Shown piece by piece: positions 21,496 to 30,677 of a stretch of 64,000 bases of DNA. The notes beneath the pieces were generated by a model, which saw only the letters and a program-made list of their open reading frames with translations, made no database searches and was not told the DNA's origin. Where the stretch lies: the NCBI GenBank assembly GCA_026005075.1, contig BPKJ01000001.1:620001-684000 (forward strand), given 5' to 3'. The DNA comes from Lysobacteraceae bacterium. Its GTDB lineage: Bacteria > Pseudomonadota > Gammaproteobacteria > Xanthomonadales > Xanthomonadaceae. How positions within the stretch are numbered: the first letter of the stretch is position 1; every line of letters begins with the position of its first letter. A program made the translations under genes and the position numbers.

Positions 21496-23316
21496 TCAGC
21501 GCGCCACCTCGGTCTCGACCTGGGCGGCGACCACCAGGGTCCCCGGCCCGGCATGGGCGCCGATCGCCGGGCCGGTCTCGACCAGCCAGTCGCGGCTGAT
21601 CGGCAACCGCTGGCGCAAGGCGGCGAGCAGGGCCTCGGCCGCGGCCGGGGCATCGCAGTGGCCGACCATCACCCGCCACTGCGGTGCGGGCGGGAGACGG
21701 CGTTCGACGTAGCGCGCGAAGCGCTCCGGAATCCGCGCCCGGCCGAACAGCGCGGAGGCCACCCCCAGCCGTCCGTTGCGGCGGATCCGCGCGATCACGG
21801 TCAGGCCCAGCCGCTCGCCCAGCGGCAGCACCCAGGAAGGGATCCGGCCGCCACGCACGGCGTGGCCCACGTCGCTGGCGGCGGCGAAGGTGAAGGTGCG
21901 CGGCGCGAGCTCCGCCATCCGCGCCTGCACGTCCGCAAGGCCGGCCCCGCGCGCCGCGAGCTCGGCGGCGGCGAGGACCATCAGCGCCTGGCCGCAGGAG
22001 GCCTGGCGGCTGTCGATCACGCACACCCGCGAAGGACCGCAGCGCTCCGCCGCCGCCTCGGCGCTCTGCAGCGTCCCGCTGAGCGCGCGCGACAGCCCGA
22101 CGTAGACGACCTGCTCGGCGTAGCCCAGCAGCAGCTCGAAGCGGCGGCGGAAATCGCCCGGCGGCGGCTGCGAGGTCTGCGGCAGCGCCCCGCCCTCGCG
22201 CAGCCGACGGTAGAACTCCCGCGGACGGATCGACACCCGGTCGAGGAACTCTTCCTCGCCGAAGCTGACCCGCACCGGCACCACGTCGAGCGGCAGCTGT
22301 TCGACCAGCGCCTGCGGCAGGTCGGCCGCCGAATCGGTGACCACGGCGAGCTGCCCGCGTCGCTGCGCGGCGCGCATCTGGGCGCGCATGTCCTCGGCCT
22401 TGCGCGCGCTGACCTTGCCGAAGCGTCCGGCCAGTTCGAACAACGCCCCGGGCTCGGCGACGTGGGCATGCAGGCGCACCCGCTCCGCGGTGCCGGCCAC
22501 CACCACGCTGGCCGCACCGGCCGCCTCGACCGCCGCCCGCAGGCCGGCACGGTCGATCGCGTCTCCGGTCACCAGGCACTCGCTGCACCACGGCCGGCCG
22601 GCGTCGGCCTCCTCGTGCCAGTGTTCGGCGGCGAACTCGCGGGTCGCGTCGAGGCGGCCGGGGGCCGCGCCGATCTCGCGCCGCTGCACGAAGGCCTGGA
22701 TGCCCTCCACCAGTTCGAGGAAACCCTGCCCGCCCGCATCGACCACCCCCGCCTGACGCAGCACGGCGAGCTGCCGCGGGGTCTCGGCCAGCGCGCGTCG
22801 CGCGCGCTCCACCGCGCCCTCCCACCACCGCGCCAGATCCTCGGCCGGCTGCTGCAGACCTTCGGCAAAGGCCTGGATCACGCTGAGGATGGTGCCCTCA
22901 CGGGGCTGGGCGAGGGCCTCGCGGGCCTGCCGCGCACCGGCCTGCACGGCCGCGCCGAGCTGCCCCAGGCTGAGCACCCGCGCCTCGCCGACGGCCTGCC
23001 CGGTGCCGCAGAGGAACTGGGCGAGGATGGCTCCCGAGTTGCCGCGCGCGCCATCGATGGCATCGTTGGCAAGGGCACGCAGCAGCGCGCCGGCATGCCG
23101 CCAGCGGGTGCGCAGGCTGCCGGCCAGCATCGCCTGTGCGGTGAAGGCGAGGTTGCTGCCGGTGTCGCCGTCGGGCACCGGGAAGACGTTGATCCGGTTC
23201 AGTTGCTCGCGGCGGTCGACCAGCCGGCGCAGGCCGGCGATCAGCGCCCGCCGCATGCCGCTGGCGGCCACCCTGGGCTGGGCGCGGCCACGCGCATCCT
23301 TGGCTTGGGCATCCAT
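21496..23316 (-). CDS. DAK2 (DhaL/FakA-like) + DegV (FakB-like) fusion protein, predicted single-chain fatty acid kinase
   Basis: N-terminal LNRINVFPVPDGDTGSNLAFT, GARGNSGAILAQF, PREGTILSVI (DAK2); middle VRLHAHVAEPGALFELAGRFGKV; C-terminal AVVTDSAADLP, PQTSQPPPGDFRRRFE, GLSRALSGTLQSA (DegV). Confidence 0.88.
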   Translation of the reverse strand: MDAQAKDARGRAQPRVAASGMRRALIAGLRRLVDRREQLNRINVFPVPDGDTGSNLAFTAQAMLAGSLRTRWRHAGALLRALANDAIDGARGNSGAILAQFLCGTGQAVGEARVLSLGQLGAAVQAGARQAREALAQPREGTILSVIQAFAEGLQQPAEDLARWWEGAVERARRALAETPRQLAVLRQAGVVDAGGQGFLELVEGIQAFVQRREIGAAPGRLDATREFAAEHWHEEADAGRPWCSECLVTGDAIDRAGLRAAVEAAGAASVVVAGTAERVRLHAHVAEPGALFELAGRFGKVSARKAEDMRAQMRAAQRRGQLAVVTDSAADLPQALVEQLPLDVVPVRVSFGEEEFLDRVSIRPREFYRRLREGGALPQTSQPPPGDFRRRFELLLGYAEQVVYVGLSRALSGTLQSAEAAAERCGPSRVCVIDSRQASCGQALMVLAAAELAARGAGLADVQARMAELAPRTFTFAAASDVGHAVRGGRIPSWVLPLGERLGLTVIARIRRNGRLGVASALFGRARIPERFARYVERRLPPAPQWRVMVGHCDAPAAAEALLAALRQRLPISRDWLVETGPAIGAHAGPGTLVVAAQVETEVAR

Positions 23317-23413
23317 GGCGGCGAGTCTGCCAGAGCCGGCCCCGACGGCCATGCTGCGGCGCAGCGAGGTCCTGGCTTGCCGGGCGCTGCCGCCGCCGCG
23401 CAAGATCGCCGCC

Positions 23414-24172
23414 ATGATCCTGCGCTGGCTCGGCCTTGGACGGCCTCCACCCGCACCGCTCGACGAGGCGCTCTGGCGACGGGCCCTGCAGCGGGCCGGG
23501 CTGCACCGCCTGCCGCCCGCCCGGCGGGAAGCCCTGCGCGAACGCTGCCAGCGTTTCCTCGCCAGCAAGACCTTCCACGGTGCCGGCGGCTTCGCGATCA
23601 CGCCGTCCCGGCAGATGCTGCTGGCGGTGCTCTGCTGCCGTCCCGTGCTGGCACTGCCGGCCGACTGGCTGGACGGCTGGCACGACGTGATCGTCTATCC
23701 GGGCCGCTTCCGGGTCCGCCGGCGCGACCACGACGAGAACGACGGCGTGGTCCACGAGTGGGAGGAGGAACTGGCCGGCGAGGCATGGGCGCCCGGCCCG
23801 CTGGTCCTTTCCTGGGCCGACGTGCTTGCCGACCGCCGCTGGCCGGAGCCCGGATTCGACGTGGTCGTGCACGAGATCGCGCACAAGCTCGATGCCCTGG
23901 ACGGGGCCATGAACGGCACGCCGATCCTGCCCGACCGGAGGCGCCTCGCGGCCTGGGTCGACGCCTTCCAGTCCGCCTTCGACGACCTCAACCGCCGCCT
24001 CGACCGTGGCGAGGAGGCGCCGATCGACCCCTATGCCGCCGAGGCCCCCGAGGAGTTCTTCGCGGTCGCCAGCGAGTACCACTTCACGGCGCCGGAAGCG
24101 CTGCGCGCGGCCTATCCGCAGGTGGCCGCGCAGCTCGAGGCCTTCTACGGCCCGCCCGACGGCGCGGGCTGA
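23414..24172 (+). CDS. mtfA: MtfA-type zinc metallopeptidase
   Basis: SKTFHGAGGFAIT, LSWADVLADRRWPEPGFDVVVHEIAHKLDALDGAMNG (HExxH), EEFFAVASEYHF. Confidence 0.9.
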   Translation: MILRWLGLGRPPPAPLDEALWRRALQRAGLHRLPPARREALRERCQRFLASKTFHGAGGFAITPSRQMLLAVLCCRPVLALPADWLDGWHDVIVYPGRFRVRRRDHDENDGVVHEWEEELAGEAWAPGPLVLSWADVLADRRWPEPGFDVVVHEIAHKLDALDGAMNGTPILPDRRRLAAWVDAFQSAFDDLNRRLDRGEEAPIDPYAAEAPEEFFAVASEYHFTAPEALRAAYPQVAAQLEAFYGPPDGAG

Positions 24173-25455
24173 GCACGGAACACGACCAGCCCCTTGAGCA
24201 GGTTGTGCGCCTCCCGGAGGGCGAAGTCGCCGACCTCGCCGGAAGCATCCCCGGCCGCTGCCGAGGCAGCGACCTCGGCGGGCAGGTGCCCCGGCAGATC
24301 GCGCTCGCGCAGCGCGCTGGCCGCACCCGCGTCCTGGCTCAGGCGGACCCGCTCCGGCAGGACGATGTCGGGCTCGATGCCGGAGGCCTGGATCGAGGTT
24401 CCGTTGGGCGTGTAGTAACGGGCCGTGGTGAGCTTGATCGCATCGCCGTTGTCGATCGGCAGGACGGTCTGCACCGAGCCCTTGCCGAAGCTGGTCTGCC
24501 CCATGACCAGCGCCCGGCGATGGTCGCGCAGGGCGCCGGTGAGCACCTCGGAGGCCGAGGCGGTGCCGGCGTCGATCAGGATCACCACCGGCGCACCGTG
24601 GAGCAGGTCCCCCGGCCTTGCCTCGACCTCGGAGCGGGCCTGCGGCAACCGGCCGCGGGTGCGCACGATCAGCCCGCGCTCGAGAAACAGATCGGCGGTC
24701 TCCACCGCGGCGGCGAGCAGGCCGCCGGGGTTGCTGCGCAGGTCCAGCACCAGCCCCGCGACCGGCCGCTCTCCGGCCAGTGCTTCCAGTTGCCGCCGAA
24801 GTTCGCCCGCGGTGTCGGCCTGGAAAGCGGCGATGCGGGCGTAGGCCAGGCCGGGCTCGAGCCAGCGAGCGCGCACGCTGGCAACGCGGATGGTCTCGCG
24901 GGTGAGCTCGAACTCGAGCGGCTCGGCGCGGCCTTCGCGGAGCACGCTCAGACGGATCGTGGTCCCCGGGGGGCCGCGCATCGACTCGACCGCGGCCTCG
25001 ACGCTGTCGGCCTCGATCGGCACGCCGTCGATGCGCACGATCACGTCTCCGGGCAGCAGGCCGGCACGCGCGGCCGGGGTGCCGTCGATCGGTGCGACCA
25101 CGGTCAGGCTGCGGTCCGCGTTCTGCACCACCTCGAGGCCAAGGCCGTCGTAGGCGCCCTCGGCGGCTTCCTCGAGCTCGCGCGCCTGCGCGGCATCGAG
25201 GTAGCTGCTGTGCGGATCCAGCCCCGCCAGCAGGCCGCGGATCGCCGACCGCATCAGGGTGGCATCGTCCACCGGCTCGACGTAGGCCTGCTTGACCGCC
25301 CGGAACACCGACACGAAACGGCGGATCTCCTCCACCGCGACCCGCTCGCCCTGCGCCGCGGCGGTCGCCGGCTCGTCGGCTTCGGCGGCCGGTTCGGCGG
25401 CCTGCGCCGGAACCAGCACGAGACAAAGACCCAGGGACAGAAGGATGCGCTGCAT
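24145..25455 (-). CDS. S41 carboxy-terminal processing protease with PDZ domain
   Basis: Signal peptide; PDZ GLGLEVV...VRIDGVPIEA; DLRSNPGGLLAAAVETADLF; DAGTASASEVLTGALRDHRRALVMGQTSFGKGSVQ. Confidence 0.92.
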   Translation of the reverse strand: MQRILLSLGLCLVLVPAQAAEPAAEADEPATAAAQGERVAVEEIRRFVSVFRAVKQAYVEPVDDATLMRSAIRGLLAGLDPHSSYLDAAQARELEEAAEGAYDGLGLEVVQNADRSLTVVAPIDGTPAARAGLLPGDVIVRIDGVPIEADSVEAAVESMRGPPGTTIRLSVLREGRAEPLEFELTRETIRVASVRARWLEPGLAYARIAAFQADTAGELRRQLEALAGERPVAGLVLDLRSNPGGLLAAAVETADLFLERGLIVRTRGRLPQARSEVEARPGDLLHGAPVVILIDAGTASASEVLTGALRDHRRALVMGQTSFGKGSVQTVLPIDNGDAIKLTTARYYTPNGTSIQASGIEPDIVLPERVRLSQDAGAASALRERDLPGHLPAEVAASAAAGDASGEVGDFALREAHNLLKGLVVFRAQPAPSGGP

Positions 25456-25488
25456 GGGCCGATTATGCGCCCAAGGGCGGCTGCATGC

Positions 25489-26634
25489 TCAGCGTGCCAG
25501 CCATGCCGCGGGATCCAGCGCCTGGCCATTGCGGCGCAGCTCGAAATAGACACCGCTGCGCGAGAAGCCGCCGGAATCGCCCGCCCGCGCCACGACCTGG
25601 CCGGCCTCGACCCATTCGCCGGGTTCGGCGAGCAGGGCATCGCCCCCGGCATAGAGGCTCATGTAGCCCTCGCCGTGGTCGAGGATCAGCAGCAGTCCGT
25701 AGCCGCGCATCCAGTCGGCGAAGGCCACCCGGCCCCGCGCCACCGCACGCACCTCGGCCCCGGGGCGGGCCTCGATCCACCAGCCCTTGCTCGGCCGCCC
25801 GTCGGGCAAGGTGCCGGCGAAGGCGCTGTGCAGGCGGCCAGGCAGCGGCCGTGGCAGCTGCCCCTTGCGCCGGGCCAGCGGCTGCGCCTGCGGCGGGTTC
25901 TCGGGCACGTCGGCAAGCACGTCCTGCAGGGAGCGCAGCAGCGCGGCGAGCCGCTGCTCGTCGCGTCCGAGCAGGGCGGCACGCTCGCGCAGGCTGGCGT
26001 GGCGGTGCTCGATCGCGGCCAGCGCCTGCGCCCGCTCCGCTCGGGCCCGTTCGAGGCGCTCGACGGCCTGCGCCTGCCTTGCCCGCGCCTCGGCGACCGC
26101 CGCCTCCTGCTCGCGCAGGGCGCGTTCGGCCTCGGCGAGGCGGCGCAGGCTGTCGAGCAGCTCCCGGGCCCGTGCCTGGCGGTGCTCGCGCAGGTAGCCC
26201 AGATAGGCGCGACGGCGGAGCAGCTCGTCGAGGTGATCCGGCGCCAGCAGCTCGCGCAGCGGCTGGTCGCGCCCGCCGAGGTGCCACGCGCGCACCAGCC
26301 CGCGCAGGGCGGCGCGCTCGCGCTCGAGACCCCGCTGCAGCGCATCGCGCTCCTGTTCCAGCGCCGCCAGCGCCGCCTGCTGCCGTGCGAGCCCGGCGTC
26401 CGCAGCGTCGAGCTCGATCCGTGCGCCCTGGATGGCCCGATCCAGTCCGGCCAGGGCCTCGACCTCGGCCCGGCGCTCACCCTCGACGCGGCGCTGCTCC
26501 TCCGCGACCTGTGCGAGTTGCCGGCGCAGGGCGGCAAGCTGCTGTTCGACCTCGTCCCGGCTCGCATCGGCTGCGGCCAGCGCAAGGCCGGACGCCGCGC
26601 ACAGAAGAAGACCCAGCCGCCACCGCCAGGGCAT
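25489..26634 (-). CDS. Murein hydrolase activator, EnvC-like (coiled coil + M23 domain)
   Basis: Signal peptide, long coiled coil, C-terminal LPGRLHSAFAGTLPDGRPSKGWWIEARPGAEVRAVARGRVAFADWMRGYGLLLILDHGEGYMSLYAGGDAL. Confidence 0.9.
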   Translation of the reverse strand: MPWRWRLGLLLCAASGLALAAADASRDEVEQQLAALRRQLAQVAEEQRRVEGERRAEVEALAGLDRAIQGARIELDAADAGLARQQAALAALEQERDALQRGLERERAALRGLVRAWHLGGRDQPLRELLAPDHLDELLRRRAYLGYLREHRQARARELLDSLRRLAEAERALREQEAAVAEARARQAQAVERLERARAERAQALAAIEHRHASLRERAALLGRDEQRLAALLRSLQDVLADVPENPPQAQPLARRKGQLPRPLPGRLHSAFAGTLPDGRPSKGWWIEARPGAEVRAVARGRVAFADWMRGYGLLLILDHGEGYMSLYAGGDALLAEPGEWVEAGQVVARAGDSGGFSRSGVYFELRRNGQALDPAAWLAR

Positions 26635-26643
26635 GGCCGCGGC

Positions 26644-28173
26644 TCAGGCGGCCAGCAGGCTGCGCCCGGTCATCGCCGAGGGGACCGGAAGCCCCAGCAG
26701 GTCGAGCAGGGTCGGGGCGACGTCGCAGAGCGCACCGCCCTCGCGCAGCGGCCCGCGGCAGGGTCCGAGCACCACCAGCGGCACCGGGCCGGTGGTGTGC
26801 TGGGTGTGCGGCTGTCCGCTCTCCGGATCGCGCATCAGCTCGAGGTTGCCGTGGTCCGCGGTCACCACCAGCGCCCCGCCCACGGCCTCGATCGCCTCGC
26901 GGATCCGCCCGAGCGCCTGGTCCACCGCCTCGGCGGCGCGGATCGCGGCCTCCAGCACGCCGGTGTGGCCCACCATGTCCGGGTTGGCGAGGTTGCACAC
27001 GATCAGGTCGAAGCGGCGCTGCAGGATCGCCTCCACCAGCCGGTCGGTCACCTCGGGGCAGCTCATCTCCGGCTTGAGGTCGTAGGTCGCCACCTTCGGC
27101 GAGGGCACGAGGATGCGCTCCTCGCCCGGCAGGACCGTCTCCACCCCTCCGGAGAAGAAGAACGTCACGTGCGCGTATTTCTCGGTCTCGGCGATGCGCA
27201 GCTGGGTCAGCCCGGCGCGCGCGACCACCTCGGGCAGGGTGTCGGCAAGGCTCGCCGGCGGATAGGCGACGTCGACCGGCCAGCCCGCGGCGTACTCGGT
27301 CAGGGTGACCATGCGCGAAAGCCGCGGCCGGCGGCCGCGATCGAAGCCGTCGAAGTCGTCCAGCGCCAGGGCCATGGTCAGCTGCCGGGCGCGGTCGGCG
27401 CGGAAATTCATGAACACCACGGCGTCGCCGTCCTCGACCGGAACCCCTCCCGCGATCCGCGTCGGGCGCACGAACTCGTCGCTCTCGCCGCGGGCGTAGG
27501 CGGCCTCCAGCGCCGCCACCGCGGTCCCTGCCTCGTGCTCCGCGCGGGCATGGACGATCGCCGCCCAGGCCTCGGCCACGCGCTCCCAGCGGCGGTCGCG
27601 GTCCATGCCGAAGTAGCGCCCGCCGATGCTGGCGATGCGCAGCCCGGGCTCGCGCTCCATGCGGGCTTCGAGGGCCTCCAGGCTGGGCCTGGCCGAGCGC
27701 GGCGGGGTGTCGCGCCCGTCCAGCAAGGCGTGCACCGCGACGCGCCGGACCCCGCGCTGGCGGGCGAGGTCGAGCATCGCATGCAGGTGCGACTCGTGGC
27801 TGTGCACGCCGCCCGGCGAGAGCAGGCCGATCAGGTGCAGGCAGCCGGAGCCGGCCCGCACCGCCTCGCAGGCACCGACCAGCGCCGGGTTGGTGAAGAA
27901 GCCGCCCTCGGCGATGTCCTTGTCGATGCGGGTCAGTTCCTGGTAGACGACCCGCCCGGCGCCCAGATTCATGTGCCCGACCTCGGAGTTGCCCATCTGC
28001 CCCTCGGGCAGGCCGACGTGCAGTCCGCTGGTGTGGATCAGGGTATGGGGGCAGTCGGCGAGAAGCCGTGTCCAGTGGGGCAGCCGGGCCAGGGCGATGG
28101 CGTTGTCGGTGCGTTCCTCGCGGTGGCCCCAGCCATCGAGGATGAGCAGCATCACGGGTTTGGGTGCGGCCAC
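26644..28173 (-). CDS. gpmI: 2,3-bisphosphoglycerate-independent phosphoglycerate mutase
   Basis: VMLLILDGWGHREERTDNAIALA, GNSEVGHMNLGAGRVVYQELTRID, TADHGNLELM; GTG start with aggag SD. Confidence 0.95.
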   Translation of the reverse strand: MAAPKPVMLLILDGWGHREERTDNAIALARLPHWTRLLADCPHTLIHTSGLHVGLPEGQMGNSEVGHMNLGAGRVVYQELTRIDKDIAEGGFFTNPALVGACEAVRAGSGCLHLIGLLSPGGVHSHESHLHAMLDLARQRGVRRVAVHALLDGRDTPPRSARPSLEALEARMEREPGLRIASIGGRYFGMDRDRRWERVAEAWAAIVHARAEHEAGTAVAALEAAYARGESDEFVRPTRIAGGVPVEDGDAVVFMNFRADRARQLTMALALDDFDGFDRGRRPRLSRMVTLTEYAAGWPVDVAYPPASLADTLPEVVARAGLTQLRIAETEKYAHVTFFFSGGVETVLPGEERILVPSPKVATYDLKPEMSCPEVTDRLVEAILQRRFDLIVCNLANPDMVGHTGVLEAAIRAAEAVDQALGRIREAIEAVGGALVVTADHGNLELMRDPESGQPHTQHTTGPVPLVVLGPCRGPLREGGALCDVAPTLLDLLGLPVPSAMTGRSLLAA

Positions 28174-28281
28174 GGGGTTCTCCTGCGGGAAAACCCGCAT
28201 TGTAAGGAATACCCCGACGATCTCCCGGCGCGACCGGCCGACGCGGTAGCATGGGCGGCTTACCGAGTCAGGAATCTCCCG

Positions 28282-29995
28282 ATGCGTCCGAGCCTGCTTC
28301 CCACCCTGCTGGCGCTTCGGCCTCGCCGCCTGCCAGCCGCAGCCACCCTCCGATTCCGCAACCCAGGCGGCGCCGGCCGCGGCCACCGCCGGCCCCGCGG
28401 CGCACGCACCGGCCACCGGTCCGGAGATTTCCGCCGAGGACTTCGCCAACCACGTGCGCATCCTTGCCAGCGACGAGTACGAGGGCCGCGCGCCGGGCAG
28501 CCGGGGCGAGACCCTGACCACCGGGTACATCCGCGAGCAGTTCGAGCGCCTCGGGCTCGAGCCCGGCAACCACGGCGAGTGGTTCCAGACCGTGCCGATG
28601 ATCGGCATCACCGCCGACCCGGACACCACCGTCCGCATCGAGCAGGATGGCAAGACCCTGAGCCTGCCGATCGGCGAGGACATGGTGATCGGCTCGGCGC
28701 GCGGCGAGGCGGAAATCCGCGTCGAGGACAGCGAGATGGTGTTCCTGGGCTACGGCGTCGATGCGCCCGAGGCCGGCTGGAACGACTACGCCGAGGACGT
28801 GCGCGGCAAGACCGTGGTGGTGCTGGTCAACGATCCCGGCTTCCATGCCGGCAACCCGGACCTGTTCGAGGGCCGGCGCATGACCTACTACGGCCGCTGG
28901 ACCTACAAGTTCGAGGAGGCCGCACGCAAGGGCGCGGCGGCGGCGCTGATCATCCACGACGACGAAGGCGCCGGCTACGGCTGGGACGTGGTGCGCAACA
29001 GCTGGAGCGGCGAGCAGTTCGAGCTGCCGCCCGAACTCGACCCGGCGCCGCGGCTGCCCGCCCAGGGGTGGATCAGCTCCGCGCAGGCCGAGAAGCTGTT
29101 CGCCGCGGCCGGAACCAGCCTCGCGGCCATGCGCGAGGCGGCCGGGCAGCCGGGGTTCCGCCCGGTCCCGCTGCAGGCGAAGTTCAGCACCACGATCCGC
29201 TCCACCATCCGCCATGCCGAATCACGCAACGTGCTCGGTCTGCTGCGCGGCAGCGAACGCCCGGACGAGACCATCGTCTACATGGCGCACTGGGACCACC
29301 TCGGCAAGCATCCCGACCTGCACCCGGACGGCATCTTCAACGGCGCCATCGACAATGCCACCGGCGTCGCCGGCATCCTCGAGATCGCCGAGGCCTTCGT
29401 GACCCAGCGGGAACCGCCCCGGCGCAGCGTGCTGTTCCTCGCCGTCACCCTGGAGGAGTCCGGGCTGCTGGGCTCGAAGTTCTTCGTCGCCCAGCCGACG
29501 GTGCCGCTGCGTGACATCGTGGCCGCCATCAACCTCGATGCCATGCCCGTGCTCGGCCCGACCCGTGACCTGACCGTGATCGGCCGCGGCAGCTCGGAGC
29601 TCGAGGATCTGCTCGCCCGCGAGGCCGAGGCCCAGCAGCGCGTGCTGCGCCCCGAGTCGGCGCCGGAGAAGGGCTTCTACTTCCGCTCCGACCACTTCAA
29701 CTTCGCCAAGGCCGGCATTCCCGCCCTGTACGCCAAGGGCGGCGTCGACCTCGTCGAGGGCGGCGAGGAGCGCGGCAAGGCCTGGTACGCGGCCTACACC
29801 GCCGAGCGCTACCACAAGCCCACGGACGAGTTCGACCCGAACTGGGACCTGCGCGGCGTGGTGCAGGATCTTGACGCACTCTACGGCGTCGGCCGCAGGC
29901 TGGCGGCGGGGGATGGGTGGCCGAACTGGTATCCCGGCCACCCGTTCCGAGTCCTGCGCGAGGCGCAGCGGCAGGCCACGGGCGCGCAGCACTAG
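28282..29995 (+). CDS. M28-family metallopeptidase, predicted lipoprotein; apparent +1 frameshift in the signal peptide near 28316
   Basis: HWDHLGKHPDLHPDGIFNGAIDNATGVAGILEIAEAF, VTLEESGLLGSKFFV, FRSDHFNFAKAGIPAL. Skipping one T in CTTCGG restores MRPSLLPTLLALGLAAC-QPQPPSDS. Confidence 0.82.
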
Positions 29996-30011
29996 TTCGG
30001 ACCGCGACCTG

Positions 30012-30677
30012 GTGCGCGCCTCTGCCAAGGTGTTGCTGCTGGCGATCGCGCTCGGCGGCTGCGCCGCGGCGCCCTCGCCGCCGGCGGCCGACGCCGCCCG
30101 CGAAGCGGAGCCGACCGGCGTATTGCGCGGTCAGGTCGTGCTGCCGGCCGGCCACACCGCGGTGACCGCGGGTCGCCTGCAGCTGCAGCTGCTGCCGCGC
30201 TTTGCTCCCTCGCCCGCGCCGATCGCCGAGGCGCGCCTCGAGCTCGAGGGGCCGCCGCCGTGGCCCTTCCGTCTCGCCTTCCCGCGGCGCGCGGTGCAGG
30301 ACCCGACCCTGTACCGGCTCGAGGTGGCCCTGTTCGACACCGAGGGCCATCTGCGTTTCGTCAGCGACGGCGAGCATCCGGTGAACCTCGGCGCCGAGGC
30401 CGAGCCGGCCCGCGTCGAGCTGATCGCCCTCGACCCCGGGCAGCCCGAGATCGGCGAGCTGGACTGCGAGGGGAAGATCGTCACCCTGCGCTTTGGCGAG
30501 CCGGACCTCGAACTGAGCCTGGATGCCCGGTCGCACCGGCTGCGGCGGGCGCGTGCGGCCCTCGGCCGTCGTTACCTCGGGGCCGATGCCGAGCTCTGGC
30601 TGGACGCGGACGGCGCGCTGCTGCAGCTCGGTGCGGACCGCTTCAGCTGCGTGGCAGTGCCGCCAGCGGCGCGCTGA
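30012..30677 (+). CDS. YbaY-like lipoprotein
   Basis: Lipobox LLLAIALGGC; beta-rich VLRGQVVLPAGHTAVTAGRLQLQLLPRFAPSPAPIAEARLELEGPPPWPFRLAFPRRAVQDPTLYRLEVALFDTEGHLRFVSD. Confidence 0.6.
   Translation: MRASAKVLLLAIALGGCAAAPSPPAADAAREAEPTGVLRGQVVLPAGHTAVTAGRLQLQLLPRFAPSPAPIAEARLELEGPPPWPFRLAFPRRAVQDPTLYRLEVALFDTEGHLRFVSDGEHPVNLGAEAEPARVELIALDPGQPEIGELDCEGKIVTLRFGEPDLELSLDARSHRLRRARAALGRRYLGADAELWLDADGALLQLGADRFSCVAVPPAAR

Noticed and set aside
24145-24172. Short convergent overlaps (mtfA/ctp 28 bp; YbaY-like lipoprotein/alpha-beta hydrolase 35 bp)
   Set aside because: Small tail overlaps are common in compact GC-rich genomes and need no special explanation.
19816-29514. 9.7-kb uninterrupted plus-strand ORF (3232 aa)
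   Set aside because: Runs antisense or out of frame through coaX, birA, plsY, DAK2-DegV, ctp, envC and gpmI, all strongly supported. Its translation is low-complexity Arg/Ala/Pro/Gly/His, as expected for a shadow frame in GC-rich DNA.
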